Source: Apostichopus japonicus (Eukaryota; Echinodermata; Holothuroidea; Aspidochirotida; Stichopodidae). From it: 60,000 nt of DNA. How positions within the stretch are numbered: the stretch's first letter is position 1; each line of letters begins with the position of its first letter. The notes under the pieces were generated by a model. It had not been told where the DNA came from, did no database searches, and was given only the letters and a program-made list of their open reading frames with translations. The stretch covers positions 29,828,001 to 29,888,000 of the forward strand of contig NC_092568.1 of the NCBI RefSeq assembly GCF_037975245.1. Direction: 5' to 3'. This document shows positions 1 to 11,730 of this stretch, piece after piece. The position numbers and the translations under genes were made by a program.

Positions 1-118
1 ACTCACAGTCATCTTGTCCTTTCTTGAAGTTCCTGCTCTGTGCAAAATGATGAGCAAGTTGTTTGTACCAGCTACTACCATGTCCATAATCAAAGGGTAG
101 TGACAGGGAAAATTTGGC
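1..118 (-). CDS. NXF1: NXF1 coding exon 13 (runs off the window)
   Basis: The acceptor AG is at 119-120. The exon reads [12 protein letters not shown] then [19 protein letters not shown], which aligns with the human NTF2-like segment around ACCSLSIPF and SSLAEYFKDSRNVKK. It starts in phase 0, directly after exon 12. Confidence 0.9.
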
Positions 119-1686
119 CTTTGGTTAGAAAAGAAAAAGGAAAAGAAATATACACTGGTTAATTTCATCTCATGTGAACAACTAAGGACTCTAAGGGATA
201 ACTTAAATAACAAAATCAATTTGCATTTTATTCAAAGGCAGCAAATGGTTTTGATTTCCACTGATAAATTATTCATAATTCTTGCTGGAACCTGCATTGT
301 ATATAAATCCATGTGGATATTTTGTGACTACCTGACAAGACCCCCCCCCCCCGCCCTCTTCATTTACAACAAAATGTTAACTTATAAACTCACTTGATCA
401 TGGTATATATCTATCAATTTGCTCCTGTCCTGAGCATCAAATGCAGTGTAGTAGCTGTAACATTGAAGAAAAACACCATATATTAATTTATATATATTAT
501 TATTTTTTTTATATAGCAAGACATATATTTACTGTTTCATTGAACATGGAAGCTTATAGGATAAATCCAGATAACCAGCAATGTTGGTGAAGACACAACA
601 TCCAAATCAGAGTGAAGGCACTGTAAATCGAGGGGGGGGGGGTGGGGGGCATCAGTCAATCTGTTCTTTCCTCTGTTCTCTTACAAAGACCTCTGATCAA
701 ACACTGAATAACTAATTGCCATGAACCAATCTAATCCTGTCTTATTTGTAAAAAAAAACAAAAAAAAAACATGACAAAACTTTACATATTGTTCATCAAT
801 ATCCATAAAAGTCAATGTTATACTCTAATAAATCAATATTCTTGACATTCATGTTTAAAGCAGTTTATAGACAATTTACCAAACCTTGGGTGTATTTCTC
901 AAAATGCAAGATTAATTAGCATCTTCTATATGATTCCATTTGACAGTCAACATTCACCACCAAGACATTTTTTATATCAGTATTAATAACATGTGAGAAG
1001 TAAATTGGGAAAATTTCCAATATTTCCAATTCTTCTTCAGGGTGTTTACTATTAAAAATAGCTTCCAAAATTCATCAAAGAGCAGATATAAAGAAAAAAA
1101 TTGAGTTTTCTCACCCCTGTAAAAACTGCAGTATATTGGTCTTAACCTCCTGTCCTGGAAAGAAACTTGGTCCCACACTGGGAAGTGACGTAGTTGGCAC
1201 GTCAAAGCCAATCTGAGGTGAAAGGTCATGACCATCCTTCAAACAAAAGAACATCAAGAGATCAATAAGTGTGACTGACTTCCACCAGACAAGATATTCA
1301 CATATCATCCGGCAGAAATGTTAATCAGTTACTACAAACAAACGTGAAGTTATAATATACCTGCAGTTCCACGGTAAACACAGGAGACAAAAGCCAAAAG
1401 AACCCTCACAAAAAAATAGACCAGGATTGTCTTTCTCCTTTAGCCACTTTTCATATCCTCTTAATACCAATACAGTCAGCATTAATGAAAGATAAGACTA
1501 GGTATCTTTATATGTTGATAGGTATCTACATGTATGTTGCTAGGTATCTATATAAATGTTGCTAAGTAAATATATACGTTGCTAGGTATCTGTATATGTT
1601 GCTGGTATCTTTATATGTTGCTATGTATCTACATATATGTTGCCAAGTATATATATGTTGCTATGTATCTACATATATGTTGCTAA

Positions 1687-1756
<70 letters not shown>

Positions 1757-4700
1757 GTTGCTAGGTATCTATATATGTTGCTAGGTATCTATATATGTTG
1801 CTAAGTATATATATATATATTGCTAGGTATCTGTATGTTGCTAGGTATTTGTATGTTGCTAGGTATCTATACATATGTTGCTAGGTATCTATATATGTTG
1901 CTAGGTATCTATATATGTTGCTAAGTATATATATATATATATTGCTAGGTATCTGTATGTTGCTAGGTATTTGTATGTTGCTAGGTATCTATATATGTTG
2001 CTAGGTATCTGTTGCTATATATGTTGCTAAGTATATATATATGTTGCTAGGTATCTGTATGTTGTATCTATATATATATGTTGCTAGGTATCTATATATG
2101 TTGCTAGGTACCTACATCTGTTGCATAAGATGGGGAAAAGAAATATTATGATTGAGAGGGAAACGTCTGATGCTTACCAGTTTGATGACATCTCGAAAGA
2201 TTCCTCGGACAGAACTAGGAAATGCAATTGAAACCAAAGAAGAACCTGTCAGTTTCCTTGTTGACATGTGGAATGTTGGCTAGTCTTGTCAGTTCAGGCG
2301 TTCCATTCTTAACTGATGAATTAACGTTATCAGGAAACTTACATACTAAATGCCCTTTACCTAACATTATGATGGTTGCTCCCCGCCACATTTTGCTTCA
2401 AATGTCACATTCAATGAAGAAAAACATTCAAAGTAGAAAAATTATGAAACTTTTATTGACTGGCAAAGCCTGCACTTAGCATCCATCAGGGAAAGCAGCG
2501 TTCAGATAACATTGATGTCCGACAATAGTCGACGAAAATGGACTGCAATTTTGTCCCAAAGACAAAGTCTTCCATTAATGTCATCCTGGAAAGAGCACTC
2601 TTCTTACATCTGCATATATAGAATTTCAATGCTTTAATAACAAGATTTTCCTTCAACGATATTTTGTTTACATTCAAAACTTTTACCTTTAACATCGTTT
2701 CCAATATTTAAAAGTGACACATTGAAATTGAGATGACTGTAAATTTTATCGATGATTATTTATGCCTCCCTTTATGCTGTCAATTGGATTCTGTTTTTGC
2801 AGCTTACAGTGCTGGGTTACCCAATGATCCTAAAGAATAAATATCTCATTGGACAACCAAGATTACCTTTGATGCTGTTTGATGATAAACTATGTTACAT
2901 AATTAACATAACTCAACATAATTAAATAACTCAAGCAGACATTTCTCTGAGTAACATCTGTTCTAATGAACAACCAACATTATCAATTCGGGTGACCACC
3001 AACTGACCAAATGAATTTCTATGTCTTCTGAGGAGAGACAAGCTGCACGACAATTACTTAAAAGCAGCCTGGCTCTCCCTGGTCTAATGTTTAAGACAGT
3101 TGATGAAGTCACTGATATCTTTACTCACCTTAGAGAAGGAGATGGTAGATCAGTGGTACATTGGAGCATCTTTTCTAATCTTACTTACTCGGAGGAAGAA
3201 AGGTTTAACTCTTTATGTCATGGATGTTATTCGTCAAACTGAAACAACTTTTATTCCTCTCAAATGCTCTAACATAATTTAATCTGGCTTCCAAGCAAAT
3301 AATGACATCTTTGAAACTGTAAATTTCCTTCTAGATGGATGGGCAGAGGAAGTCTTTCTTTGAAATAAGTCCCTATGCAGCAGAATAAAACACCAAAAGC
3401 TGTTAAGATTCATTTGAACAACTTATGCAACTTTGGCAAGGGACATTATATATGTAACTGCCTGTGAACATCGTATGTGGCTACTACGCGGTTAAAATCC
3501 AAGGCAGATGTGCAAATATTACATTTCATGTTACGGCATAACCTGTGATTCTACAGCACTTAAAATCTTTCGGGGGCCCTGACACAGGGTTTAGATTGGA
3601 AGGGGAGGGAGGAGGGGTCCAGGAGTGACACTAATGTTCACTGGCCTTGAAATATCTGTTGTGAAAATGATTGGTGTTTCAGGGATCCCATCAGGCCCTG
3701 TGCTCTATATGGAAACCGCCAACGTTCAGTAAGTGTCCAAGTTTACGACAAGCATGTCATGCAATCGGAATAAGTGGTTGTTTGGCTTTATTCCACGTCC
3801 AACCTCTACTGCACATCCATGGGTAACTGTATATATTTCGTTTAAGACATTTGACTAACTATAAATAACTTGTTGACAATCCTGACAACTCTGGTACAAA
3901 AAAGTTGCATCTTGTATGAAAGACCATGTAACTACTTCTTGAAGTCTTCCCTGCTCAATCAACTCAAAGTGGATGGATTTCCTTCCAAGAGGAATTCATT
4001 CTATCCACAAGACATTAGTAACCTATCAATGACTGAGTAAAGCAAGAAAGCTCAGAACAGCTACTCACTACTACAAGGTGGTTTGTTAAATACATCTTTG
4101 ACCCATTTCAACACAAAACATGACTGAATGCCGAAAGGAAAGATCCAGTGAGATTCCACTGGTCACCTTTTCCAAGCATCCACCAATCTCTCCAATCAGT
4201 TGTCCATGAGTGCATGGTGATCTCGCCTCCATATCATTTGTCACCGATGTCATATAAAAGACTCTGATTTTCTTGTTTGTTTTCCTCTTCAAAGGATGCT
4301 CATTCCTGGCCAACAATGGGCAGGTCAAAGTTCATTTCCACCTGACCAGGATCATGTCATCAGAGATCTGTGCCTGTCCTAGGTTGTCCTCTCTGAGGAT
4401 CTTACCCGTCATCGGCAAACCAGATACATCATCGTCAGTGCCATTTGACACTGTGTAGTCTCTCTCAACTCTCCCTCCGACCGGAGGCAAACACCGATTC
4501 ATCGGTGGGTTACAGATTTCAGTGTAGGAACACAAAACACTGGGTATAACAGGATAGATGGGTTTAGTACCTAGAGACATAAGTCAATCTGTGACACAAT
4601 TAATGTGATCTGTTTCTTGAAGATAAAGAGCTATTATATATACCCATGGATATGCAGTATTGGTGATCAGGAGAGACAAAACACAAAAACAGTTTCAATC

Positions 4701-7700
4701 TCAAAATGTGGGAGAGCGGTGGGGTCGCGAGTAGATGTAGTACGATTAGCAATTACGAAGGCTGTTTAGTCTTTTCAGGTCTCACAATCTGCTCAATGAC
4801 AGCGGCAACTAATGAATAAATAGGCACTTGTGCATCCAACCCTTAGCCTGTACACAGATGCATTTACGTACGATCTCTCACAAACTATGTCGAATATTTG
4901 TCAGTAATATGTCCAGAAGAAAAGTTCATACATGCTGAACAAACTTAGAACGCAAACATTCAGCTTTGCCTTGGCGATACTTTGACATTGTCAGGTACGT
5001 ACCGTACATATTTCGCTTGGTCGCTGAATGAGTCACACAATGGATTCGCGTCCAGAATAAGTTCTTGTAATTTTAGGTCCTTAATCTTCTGCAGTTCGTT
5101 GATGTGCTTCAGCTTTGAAAAGAATTTGGAGAAATGAATTCCCTCAAAGTATGTGATCATCAATTTGCATCGTTTTTTTTTTTTTACTTATTACCAAATT
5201 GATCTTTGAAAACTTTGCTATAGTCATGTCCATTTGAGTAAAAAACATTGAAAAGGTTCCTTTCTTTACCAACCTTCCTTATGAAAATATGAACAAAACT
5301 CCATCATCTGCCTGATATAAACTTGCCTAAGTAGCACAGAATTTGTCTTTTATAGTCCATTACTATATGTAGATTACGAGAGAGTCGTACTTACCAAATT
5401 GCTGGACAGGTTCAAATTTGTGACATTAGGTGCCATAGTTGATAGTTTTGTAAAGTGGACGAGGCTGTATATCCTGTTAGACGACAAATTCAGTCCAACG
5501 GTCTGTAGGAGAAAAACATTATAAATATGAAATGATTGATAAATGATAGAACGAAGCAATAAATTACTGCATTTCACTTAAGATCTCAGCATTGGCAGAA
5601 GCAGTTCTTGTACTTTTCAGGGAATGATTCGTCGGGTATAGCAGAGCCAAATGCTATGCAAAGTGGGCAAGTTGCTGTACAAATCCAAAGACGTATAGCA
5701 GATTTTGTAAGCAGGAACCATGGCAACTGTAGGAGACAACATTTCAGAGCCTTCAAAACATCAAAATTTGAACACTACATTATTCCCTGATTTTATTGAC
5801 TTTTAAAGTTTAAACTGGAATTTGTTACATCACTGTAAAATCGAGGCAGGGCTGTTTTGTAACAGGATGAATTTTAACTACACAAAAAAAAAGTGTCTGC
5901 AATTGATGTTTAGGAGAGAAGTCACTATAAAAAGATGTAGTCTTCGAAAGTGCTAGAGATATTTTGCTTTCACTTCTAGAAAATCAGTTTACCAAATAAA
6001 TAGCATTTATTAGAGAAAAGATCATGTTGGAGTTACTACGTTACCCTAAAAGATGCATGTCCTCCTTTTAGAATTCAGAGATGACAATGGTGAATACATA
6101 TCTATTAGAGGAACTGTGTTTTCCATTATGGTTACGTAAAGAAAGAGAAGTCTTCCATCTTACCTCTGGAATGTGTTGAGCTATAATATCAAGTACAGCT
6201 TTCAATGGTGTGGGCTGATTGAGCAAAACTTTGATGGATTTAGCTTTCAAATCTTATGAAAGAAACAGAAAAGGGAGAATAATGTTAGATGGGTTCGGCG
6301 CAATACATTTACACAGCTGCTGACAAATAGGATGAAAGAAATATTGGTATAAGAAATACATGGAAAGATAAAACAAAGTGTTGGGTTGATATATTATAAT
6401 CAATCAAATATTTAATGACGGTCGTATTAATTCATCTTTCTCTGGTTTTCACGATGTTATCTTTAATATTGGTGAACTATTTTCTTCAATATGTCCCTTT
6501 ATATAAATTAAAAGTGGAAGACAAGCTTCAGCTCCTAAAATCCAGCTCTTCTTATCAAATTGATTGACTGTTACTCCATTTGAGGAAAACCTGTTTCCAT
6601 TAAGTTACATTTCATGAAAAGCGCACTGACGGCTTTTTATGATGATGAAACACACACCAGCTGCTTGGATAACTTGACCTGAACCTTACCTGTATCATTG
6701 TAGATATCCGAGAGGTCCAGAAACTTTGAGGAAGGGTCATACCTCTTGCTCATGACTTCTGTCAGCGTCTGAATGTCGCTCTCGCTGAGAGGAGCAGAGA
6801 TGCTCCCTCGAGGAGGACCGCTGGGCCTGACAATAATAATTACCTGACGAAGAAACAAGATTAAAACAAGGAGTAATTATAGATTACTTACTTCACAAAC
6901 GATTTGAATGTTTCAATTACAACCAACAAGTCTAGTAAGGCCATTTATAGACCTCCTGTCCCCCCCCCACCCCCTCCCCGAGTACCACGAACACAAAACC
7001 TAGTAAATGCAGGTAGTGATGTACACTTAAATTTTCCCATAGCATTTGGGGTAACTGTGAATTTTGTTTAAATAAATTTATTCAATGTACTAAGCTTCTG
7101 TATGCAAATTCATTTATGCATATTTTCATTTGTGTAATGATTTCAGAATGCATGTTTCCATTTCTATAGCATTGCAGACATCTCATGTAACATTTTGCTA
7201 TGCTATAAACGGAAACATGAATATTCTGTGGACAGTAATACACCCAGCAGTTCTATGAGTACAGGGGTTTTACTTATTTTGTTGAAAACATACTCAGCCA
7301 ATCCCACAAATTAAAGCAATACATACCAGTGAGATATGGTAACTTTATCAAATTTCATATTGCTTCTGCTTACAGGATACAACATTTACCTTTGGAAGAA
7401 TTCAAATTTCCATATCCTATTAACCATGCACTAGCACTTCAATCTGGGAACCTACAAATTTTAAAACAAAAGCCTGTGAGTTGAAAAGCAAAAAGGCAGA
7501 CCAGGGAAAGCACCCAGTTTAACAAGGACAATGTTAGATCCCAAAGGCTGATATGATTTTACAAAAGTACATGCAATCGATGGTTAAATTAAATACAATT
7601 TTTTGGAAAGGTACCTTGTGATTAGAGGGAGTGGTTATTCTTTTACTGACATCACTAAGACCTTTACTGGCTTCCACATCATTAACGTGAAACACGGACG

Positions 7701-10700
7701 AATTGTTTTCCTGGTGATACTGTGAATACGAAAAATTGATGAATGAAAGGAAGAGGAAGGTGAAGAGTATGGCAAAGACAAAAGAAGATTGAAGATCAAA
7801 ATTTCTGTGTCAAGACAAATCTTGCTCAATGTTATGAACATGTGTATTATTAAAATAACAACTATTTACTTGCACTTATTGCATCATCCTGAATAATTCT
7901 CAAAGGCATAATCTGTAAAACTGCTGTGAAGATGTAGATATGTCAAACATTCCTCACCTTTCAATAAAGAAAAAAGCACTAAGCACTTAATATAGGCATT
8001 TGGGAGAGGGGTAACTGTGAGGGTGTGTACACAGAGCATGAACAACAAAAACCTTTCTACAACTTCATATTTAATAGTAAAGCAATTGTACATTTAACCC
8101 TTGTCAACTTATCAACGTTCGTTCACGTTAGCGTTTAAGGCGAGCTTACATCTATGGGCACGAATGGGACACGACAGAGGTTCTTGATGGACTCAAGCAA
8201 CCAACTCTTGCTTTGTTTGGCACCATATGGTATCTGAAAGAGAAGGAAAGCACAATAACATCAAACTTACATGATAACTCTTGCCACAATAGATGCTACT
8301 GACATGTAGTTTTACATAAATATGTCGGTTCTATTTTTTAATGTTTTTCCAAAAGCCAGACAAACAAAAACACTCAAACAATGAATGGAACTAATGAAGA
8401 AATTTTGGACACATATGTGTTTTTCCAAATCATAGATAAAAAATAATTGCAAGATCTATAACCTACCACCACTTTAAACCATGATGAATTGCTACCACCC
8501 ATAGTGTCATCTCCATCTTGGTTCCTACTACTGGGATATTGCTGCCTGTTATTGTAACTGCTTCTGCCTCTTCCACCTGAACCCCTCCTTCCTCCTCTTG
8601 GTTTCCTTCCATACGGATTACTGAAACAAGATGGAAATTGATTGTATCAGGATCTAAATCATTAATTAACTATCATGAAGAACTTAGGGAGCTGCTCTTG
8701 CAGCAGGAATCCAGGTGCGCCTCAGCCTATAGTATCTAGCTAAGTTGCATACACTCAGCAGGAATCAAGGTGCTCCTCAATCTATAGTATCAAGCTAAGC
8801 AGCATACATGCAGTAGGAGTTTTTGTGCGCCTCAGCCTATAGTATCAAGCTAAGTAGCATACACGCAGTAGGAATCCAGGTGCTCCTCAGCCTATAGTAT
8901 CAAGCTAAGTAGCATACACACAGCAGGAATCAAGGTGCTCCTCAATCTATAGTATCAAGCTAAGCAGCATACACGCAGTAGGAGTTTTTGTGCGCCACAG
9001 CCTATAGTATCAAGCTAAGTAGCATACACGCAGTAGGAATCCAGGTGCCCCTCAGCCTATAGTATCAAGCTAAGTAGCATACACGCAGTAGGAATCCAGG
9101 TGCCCCTCAGCCTATAGTATCAAGCTAAATAGCATACACACAGCAGGAATCAAGGTGCTCCTCAATCTATAGTATCAAGCTAAGCAGCATACAAGCAATA
9201 GGAATCCAGGTGCTCCTCAGCCTATAGTATCAAGCTAAGTAGCATACACAAAGATGAGGGTATCACACATTTCACATATTCGGTATTCCAATGATAGACA
9301 TTTTTTGAAAATTAATGAGAAAGTACACAAAGAAGTTCAGTCAACAATAGAATATTGGGTGACTTTCTTGTGAGGGGAAGGATGAAAAAAATGCCTGATC
9401 TTCCTGACAAAAAAGTCCTCTACCCAATTTGCCCCATATTCAGGAAATTTGTTGTGTGTGATAATCTCATTCAAAATCTGTTAAAACGTTTCGCAAAGCT
9501 CATTTCATTTCCAAGCTATGCGCATTGAAAGTCTGATCTGAGGAAGCTCATTAAAGGAGGCTATGCATGCTACATTCTTCAATTCCACCCTCACTCCCTT
9601 TGGGAAACCTTTTATAAATGTAGTTTTGATTAATTTAATGTACCTCCCCGAACATGTCAGTGAGTTGTAAATTCAGAACCTTGGCTCCGATCAGGACAAA
9701 GCTCTCTATGTAATCTTTATTTGTGGGAATACTGAAGTATTCTATGTTTCACTTGTTATGCTCAATGGTTTGTGTTTAAATTCTTCATTATTAATAACTT
9801 ACTATCTTTTCTGTCCCTTCAGTCTGTCATTGTCATCCCCACCCATTGACACATCATCATCATCATCTAATCTTGACCTGGGACCAGGAGCACGATAGTT
9901 TGACCTGGACGATCTCCCTCTTGAACCTCGACTGCTCCTGCCTCGTTGCCATCTTGCAGCATCTGGCCTGTAATCTCTGTTGTTCCCCCTGCCTCTTCCT
10001 CTTCCTCGACTCCTATCACCTCGTCCTCTGTCTCTATTCCACTCTTGGGGGTCACTCTCTCTGTCATCGTGTTCTGAATAAATTCAATAATCCAAAACAG
10101 AAAAGAAATGAAAAGAAAATGACTATTTATGAGAGAAACAAAGTGTATAAACATACCTAATATTTGCCAGATCAGTAAAATTTGTGTGGTAAATCTTTGT
10201 ACAAATTATCACATTGACTGAACAATTTTTGATGAAATAATTTGACAGACAGACCATATAGGAAAACGTGGCAAGCCTGGTTGTTTTGATGGGATATCAC
10301 CTTATAAAAAGACAGAATCTATGTCAAAAAATTCTGAAATTCTATAAGGAAAATATCATTTTGTGTATTTCTATATTAGCAAAACAGATAGTTCTCATGA
10401 ACTGCATGTTTTTTTGGTTACAACATAACTTAGGCTTAAACAGGTGGGATAAATAAGGCATAGGCAAGGTAAATTTAGACCACAAGATGTGTTCCAGTAA
10501 TAATTAACAGAAATATACGCCGCTAATTATAAAACAAAATGGATGGTGCTTAAAAGCTATAACCAGGCTTCCAGAAAATTTATTCCAAAGACAACCAAAG
10601 AGCCTCCTCTCTATCCTACTATAGTCCTAGCATTACAACTACAAGATTCCTACATCCTACTTCCTCTTGAGCAATTTCTGAATACCCTGCAACTCACACA

Positions 10701-11156
10701 TACAGGGCTTTTTGAGAACGACAACACATTGTTCACTAGGCGTAGGCCTATACAATAGTAATTAGTATAGCCGCTATAGGGACTTCCGGTCATAATCTTT
10801 GACAGAGTGAGTGTGACTGTGAGATTCAAGAGTTGGGGTGTAGCCTATTCAGCAATTAAGCATATAATTACGGCTAGAGGTCAATAGCTGATCATATTTA
10901 TTACCTGCTAGATACTTAGCCTGTGTTCGGTTTGATTTGGCCGAACTTTATTATAGCATTACCATACGTACAGTAACCTACCAAACAGTTAAAGTTAAAT
11001 TAGCCTAACCTTAGGCCCTAATATTAGTTCAATTCCCTTGCATTAGGCTCTTGTTGTTAGGCTGAGTGTTATTTACTGAGTTATCTTACCATAATAGCTT
11101 CTATCACTTCCAGATCTCGAAACACGCACCGAGCCCCTGGGAAATGAATTCGACAT
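1..11156 (-). CDS. NXF1: Nuclear RNA export factor 1 (TAP/NXF1), 13 coding exons, 3' part missing
   Basis: NXF1 with its small partner NXT1 carries spliced mRNPs through the nuclear pore. Thirteen exons joined at GT-AG sites keep one frame for about 493 residues: an acidic/RG-rich N-terminus with a poly-Asp stretch (about 23-112), the conserved YNPYGRKP segment (from about 113), the RNA-binding domain (WFKVV then IPYGAK, about 160-240), a leucine-rich-repeat domain ([26 protein letters not shown], to about 393), and the NTF2-like domain that pairs with NXT1 (from DGHDL at 394, with FLQGYY and FSLSLPF). The start is the ATG at 11154-11156, opening a short exon followed by an EHDDRESDP segment, as in vertebrate NXF1. 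Human NXF1 is about 619 residues, so the end of the NTF2-like domain and the UBA-like domain lie beyond base 1. No internal stop is seen. The family identity is firm; paralogue choice (NXF1 rather than NXF2/3/5) rests on this probably being the single invertebrate gene. Confidence 0.95.
394..454 (-). CDS. NXF1: NXF1 coding exon 12 (61 nt)
   Basis: This small exon encodes [20 protein letters not shown], matching the human YYAIYDSGDRQGLLDAYHD helix of the NTF2-like domain. The donor GTGAGT occupies 388-393 and the acceptor TTACAG 455-460. It takes two bases from exon 11 and ends in phase 0. Confidence 0.92.
1115..1236 (-). CDS. NXF1: NXF1 coding exon 11
   Basis: Forty codons plus two bases, beginning [20 protein letters not shown] and ending KTNILQFLQ. 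Human NXF1 has DGHELPPPIAFDVE and LVLHFLQQYY at this point. It links the leucine-rich repeats to the NTF2-like domain. The donor is GTGAGA and the acceptor TTTGAAG. Confidence 0.93.
1237..2177 (-). other. NXF1 intron 10, filled with a TA-rich tandem array
   Basis: This intron separates ...VIKL from DGHDL, the same protein position as mammalian NXF1 intron 10. In mammals that intron carries a constitutive transport element and is retained in some transcripts (family knowledge). Here most of the interior is a (TA)n and GTTGCTAGGTATCTA array. If retained, the frame would run 21 codons past the donor before a TAG. Confidence 0.75.
1498..2121. repeat. Minisatellite of ~20-bp GTTGCTAGGTATCTATATAT units with a long (TA)n core
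   Basis: About thirty imperfect copies of a TATATGTTGCTAGGTATC-like unit run through the region. They are interrupted by a pure (TA)n tract at about 1688-1755 and shorter TA blocks near 1807 and 1926. It lies entirely inside NXF1 intron 10. The ORF that spans it on the plus strand is a by-product of the repeat. Confidence 0.92.
2178..2214 (-). CDS. NXF1: NXF1 coding exon 10 (37-nt microexon-like)
   Basis: Too short for ORF calling, but it is flanked by TTTCCTAG and GTAAGC and encodes [12 protein letters not shown], the counterpart of human AIRERFPKLLRL at the end of the leucine-rich repeats. Its one leading base completes the Arg codon split at the end of exon 9, and it ends in phase 0 before DGHDL. 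Confidence 0.85.
2215..5002 (-). other. NXF1 intron 9, no further exon recognised
   Basis: A 2.8-kb intron. It contains short open frames on both strands (plus near 2222-2479 and 3021-3282; minus near 4086-4580). None matches NXF1 or any family I recognise, and neighbouring frames break after 60-85 codons. I see no inverted repeat or tandem array here. Confidence 0.6.
5003..5112 (-). CDS. NXF1: NXF1 coding exon 9 (leucine-rich repeat)
   Basis: Reads [20 protein letters not shown] then [16 protein letters not shown], aligning with human [31 protein letters not shown]. The donor is GTACGT, splitting an Arg codon (CG) with exon 10; the acceptor is TTTTCAAAG. Confidence 0.95.
5395..5502 (-). CDS. 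NXF1: NXF1 coding exon 8 (leucine-rich repeat)
   Basis: Thirty-six codons in phase 0 with two LNLSSN repeats: [17 protein letters not shown] and [13 protein letters not shown]. Human NXF1 has SLNLSNNRLYRLDDM and APNLKILNLSGN. The donor is GTAAGT and the acceptor TACAG. Confidence 0.95.
6164..6252 (-). CDS. NXF1: NXF1 coding exon 7
   Basis: Reads [20 protein letters not shown] then DIIAQHIPE. It aligns with human [30 protein letters not shown], the helical cap at the start of the leucine-rich-repeat domain. The donor is GTAAGA and the acceptor CATAAG. Two leading bases complete an Asp codon started in exon 6. Confidence 0.92.
6690..6843 (-). CDS. NXF1: NXF1 coding exon 6
   Basis: Reads [20 protein letters not shown] then [20 protein letters not shown], the end of the RNA-binding domain plus the linker. 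Human NXF1 has ISIIINSSAPP and LKLIMSKRYDGSQQALDL. The donor is GTAAGG and the acceptor CGTCAG. Confidence 0.93.
7615..7719 (-). CDS. NXF1: NXF1 coding exon 5 (RNA-binding domain)
   Basis: Thirty-five codons beginning [20 protein letters not shown], matching human [21 protein letters not shown] in position and pattern. The donor is GTACC and the acceptor TTCACAG. Confidence 0.88.
8150..8233 (-). CDS. NXF1: NXF1 coding exon 4 (RNA-binding domain)
   Basis: Twenty-eight codons reading [20 protein letters not shown] then RVPFVPID. This is a close match to human [28 protein letters not shown]. The donor is GTAAGC and the acceptor CTTTCAG. Confidence 0.96.
8467..8620 (-). CDS. NXF1: NXF1 coding exon 3
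   Basis: Begins [16 protein letters not shown], an Arg/Gly-rich stretch, and ends [14 protein letters not shown], the first strand of the RNA-binding domain (human KNWFKIT). The leading base completes the Tyr of YNPYG. The donor is GTAGGT and the acceptor TTTCAG. Confidence 0.92.
8699..9250. repeat. Ten-copy ~55-bp minisatellite in NXF1 intron 2
   Basis: Each unit contains CCTATAGTATCAAGCTAAG and ends in GCATACACGCAGTAGGA-like sequence. Three variants differ just after the AGGA: type A has ATCCAGGTG, type B ATCAAGGTG, type C GTTTTTGTG. The order along the plus strand reads A-B-C-A-B-C-A-A-B-A, a partial higher-order trimer. Confidence 0.95.
9803..10073 (-). CDS. NXF1: NXF1 coding exon 2 (RG-rich, acidic N-terminal region)
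   Basis: Starts [20 protein letters not shown], continues through [10 protein letters not shown] and repeated RSS/RG motifs, and ends with [16 protein letters not shown]. In human NXF1 this region binds RNA and the TREX adaptors Aly/REF and THO. The donor is GTAAGT; the acceptor TTCAG places the exon start at 10073. Confidence 0.9.
11090..11156 (-). CDS. NXF1: NXF1 coding exon 1 with start codon
   Basis: The ATG at 11154-11156 opens [20 protein letters not shown] then YY, followed by donor GTAAGA. The split Glu codon then gives the EHDD motif found near the start of vertebrate NXF1, which supports both the start and the intron. The 5' UTR and promoter must lie in 11157-11679; I see no obvious TATA box there. 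Confidence 0.85.
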
Positions 11157-11730
11157 AATGGTCTAGAAATATTGCATTCCTGTTGACTTAGCTGTGATAA
11201 GGAAAGCTTTGATTTTCACTGTAAACTGGTTCACCTTGCTTCAACGTAATGTTACTGTTAGGCCTAGCTTGCATAAGTTTGGCCCATGCTGTATGCTATA
11301 CCATGAATACTGTCGCTCATTGCATTATTGCAGTCATCAGTCAAAACTAGAAAATTCAGTAACAGATGAATTGGTTACAAAAATCTAGGGGAGAGTTTAA
11401 TTGCCATCAAAAGTAATCGGTATGAAACTAACCAATTCACGTTCTATACAGTAGTGACGATCAAACTACTTTTCAAAAAGAGCGGTCAAAAAGCAAAGCG
11501 GTCAATTCAATTTCTTGACTTTGCTTAATAATCAGGTCTCTTTTATTTTCAGCAGTGACGGTTCCGTCCCACATTGAGCTTGGGATCATGGATGCATTTT
11601 CTAGATCTAGTTGTGTGTAAATGCAAACGCAGAATGATATCGAGGGGTATTGCCTTTCGTATTTATGACAACGGTCTCATATGAGGCGCCATGTGTGACA
11701 AAATTATATACCAAATATATTGATTATTAA

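Noticed and set aside
1596-1784. 62-codon Tyr/Ile frame
   Set aside because: Translation of the TA microsatellite.
3021-3282. Plus-strand pair of frames ([11 protein letters not shown]... and an overlapping register)
   Set aside because: Looks frameshifted and resembles nothing I know; intronic position opposite NXF1; not enough to call.
4086-4580. Two adjacent minus-strand frames that look like a broken gene in NXF1 intron 9
   Set aside because: I could not match either to a family, and no splice sites join them in frame; too weak to call a pseudogene.
8699-9250. CRISPR-like array
   Set aside because: Units are contiguous without unique spacers and lie in an intron of an animal gene.
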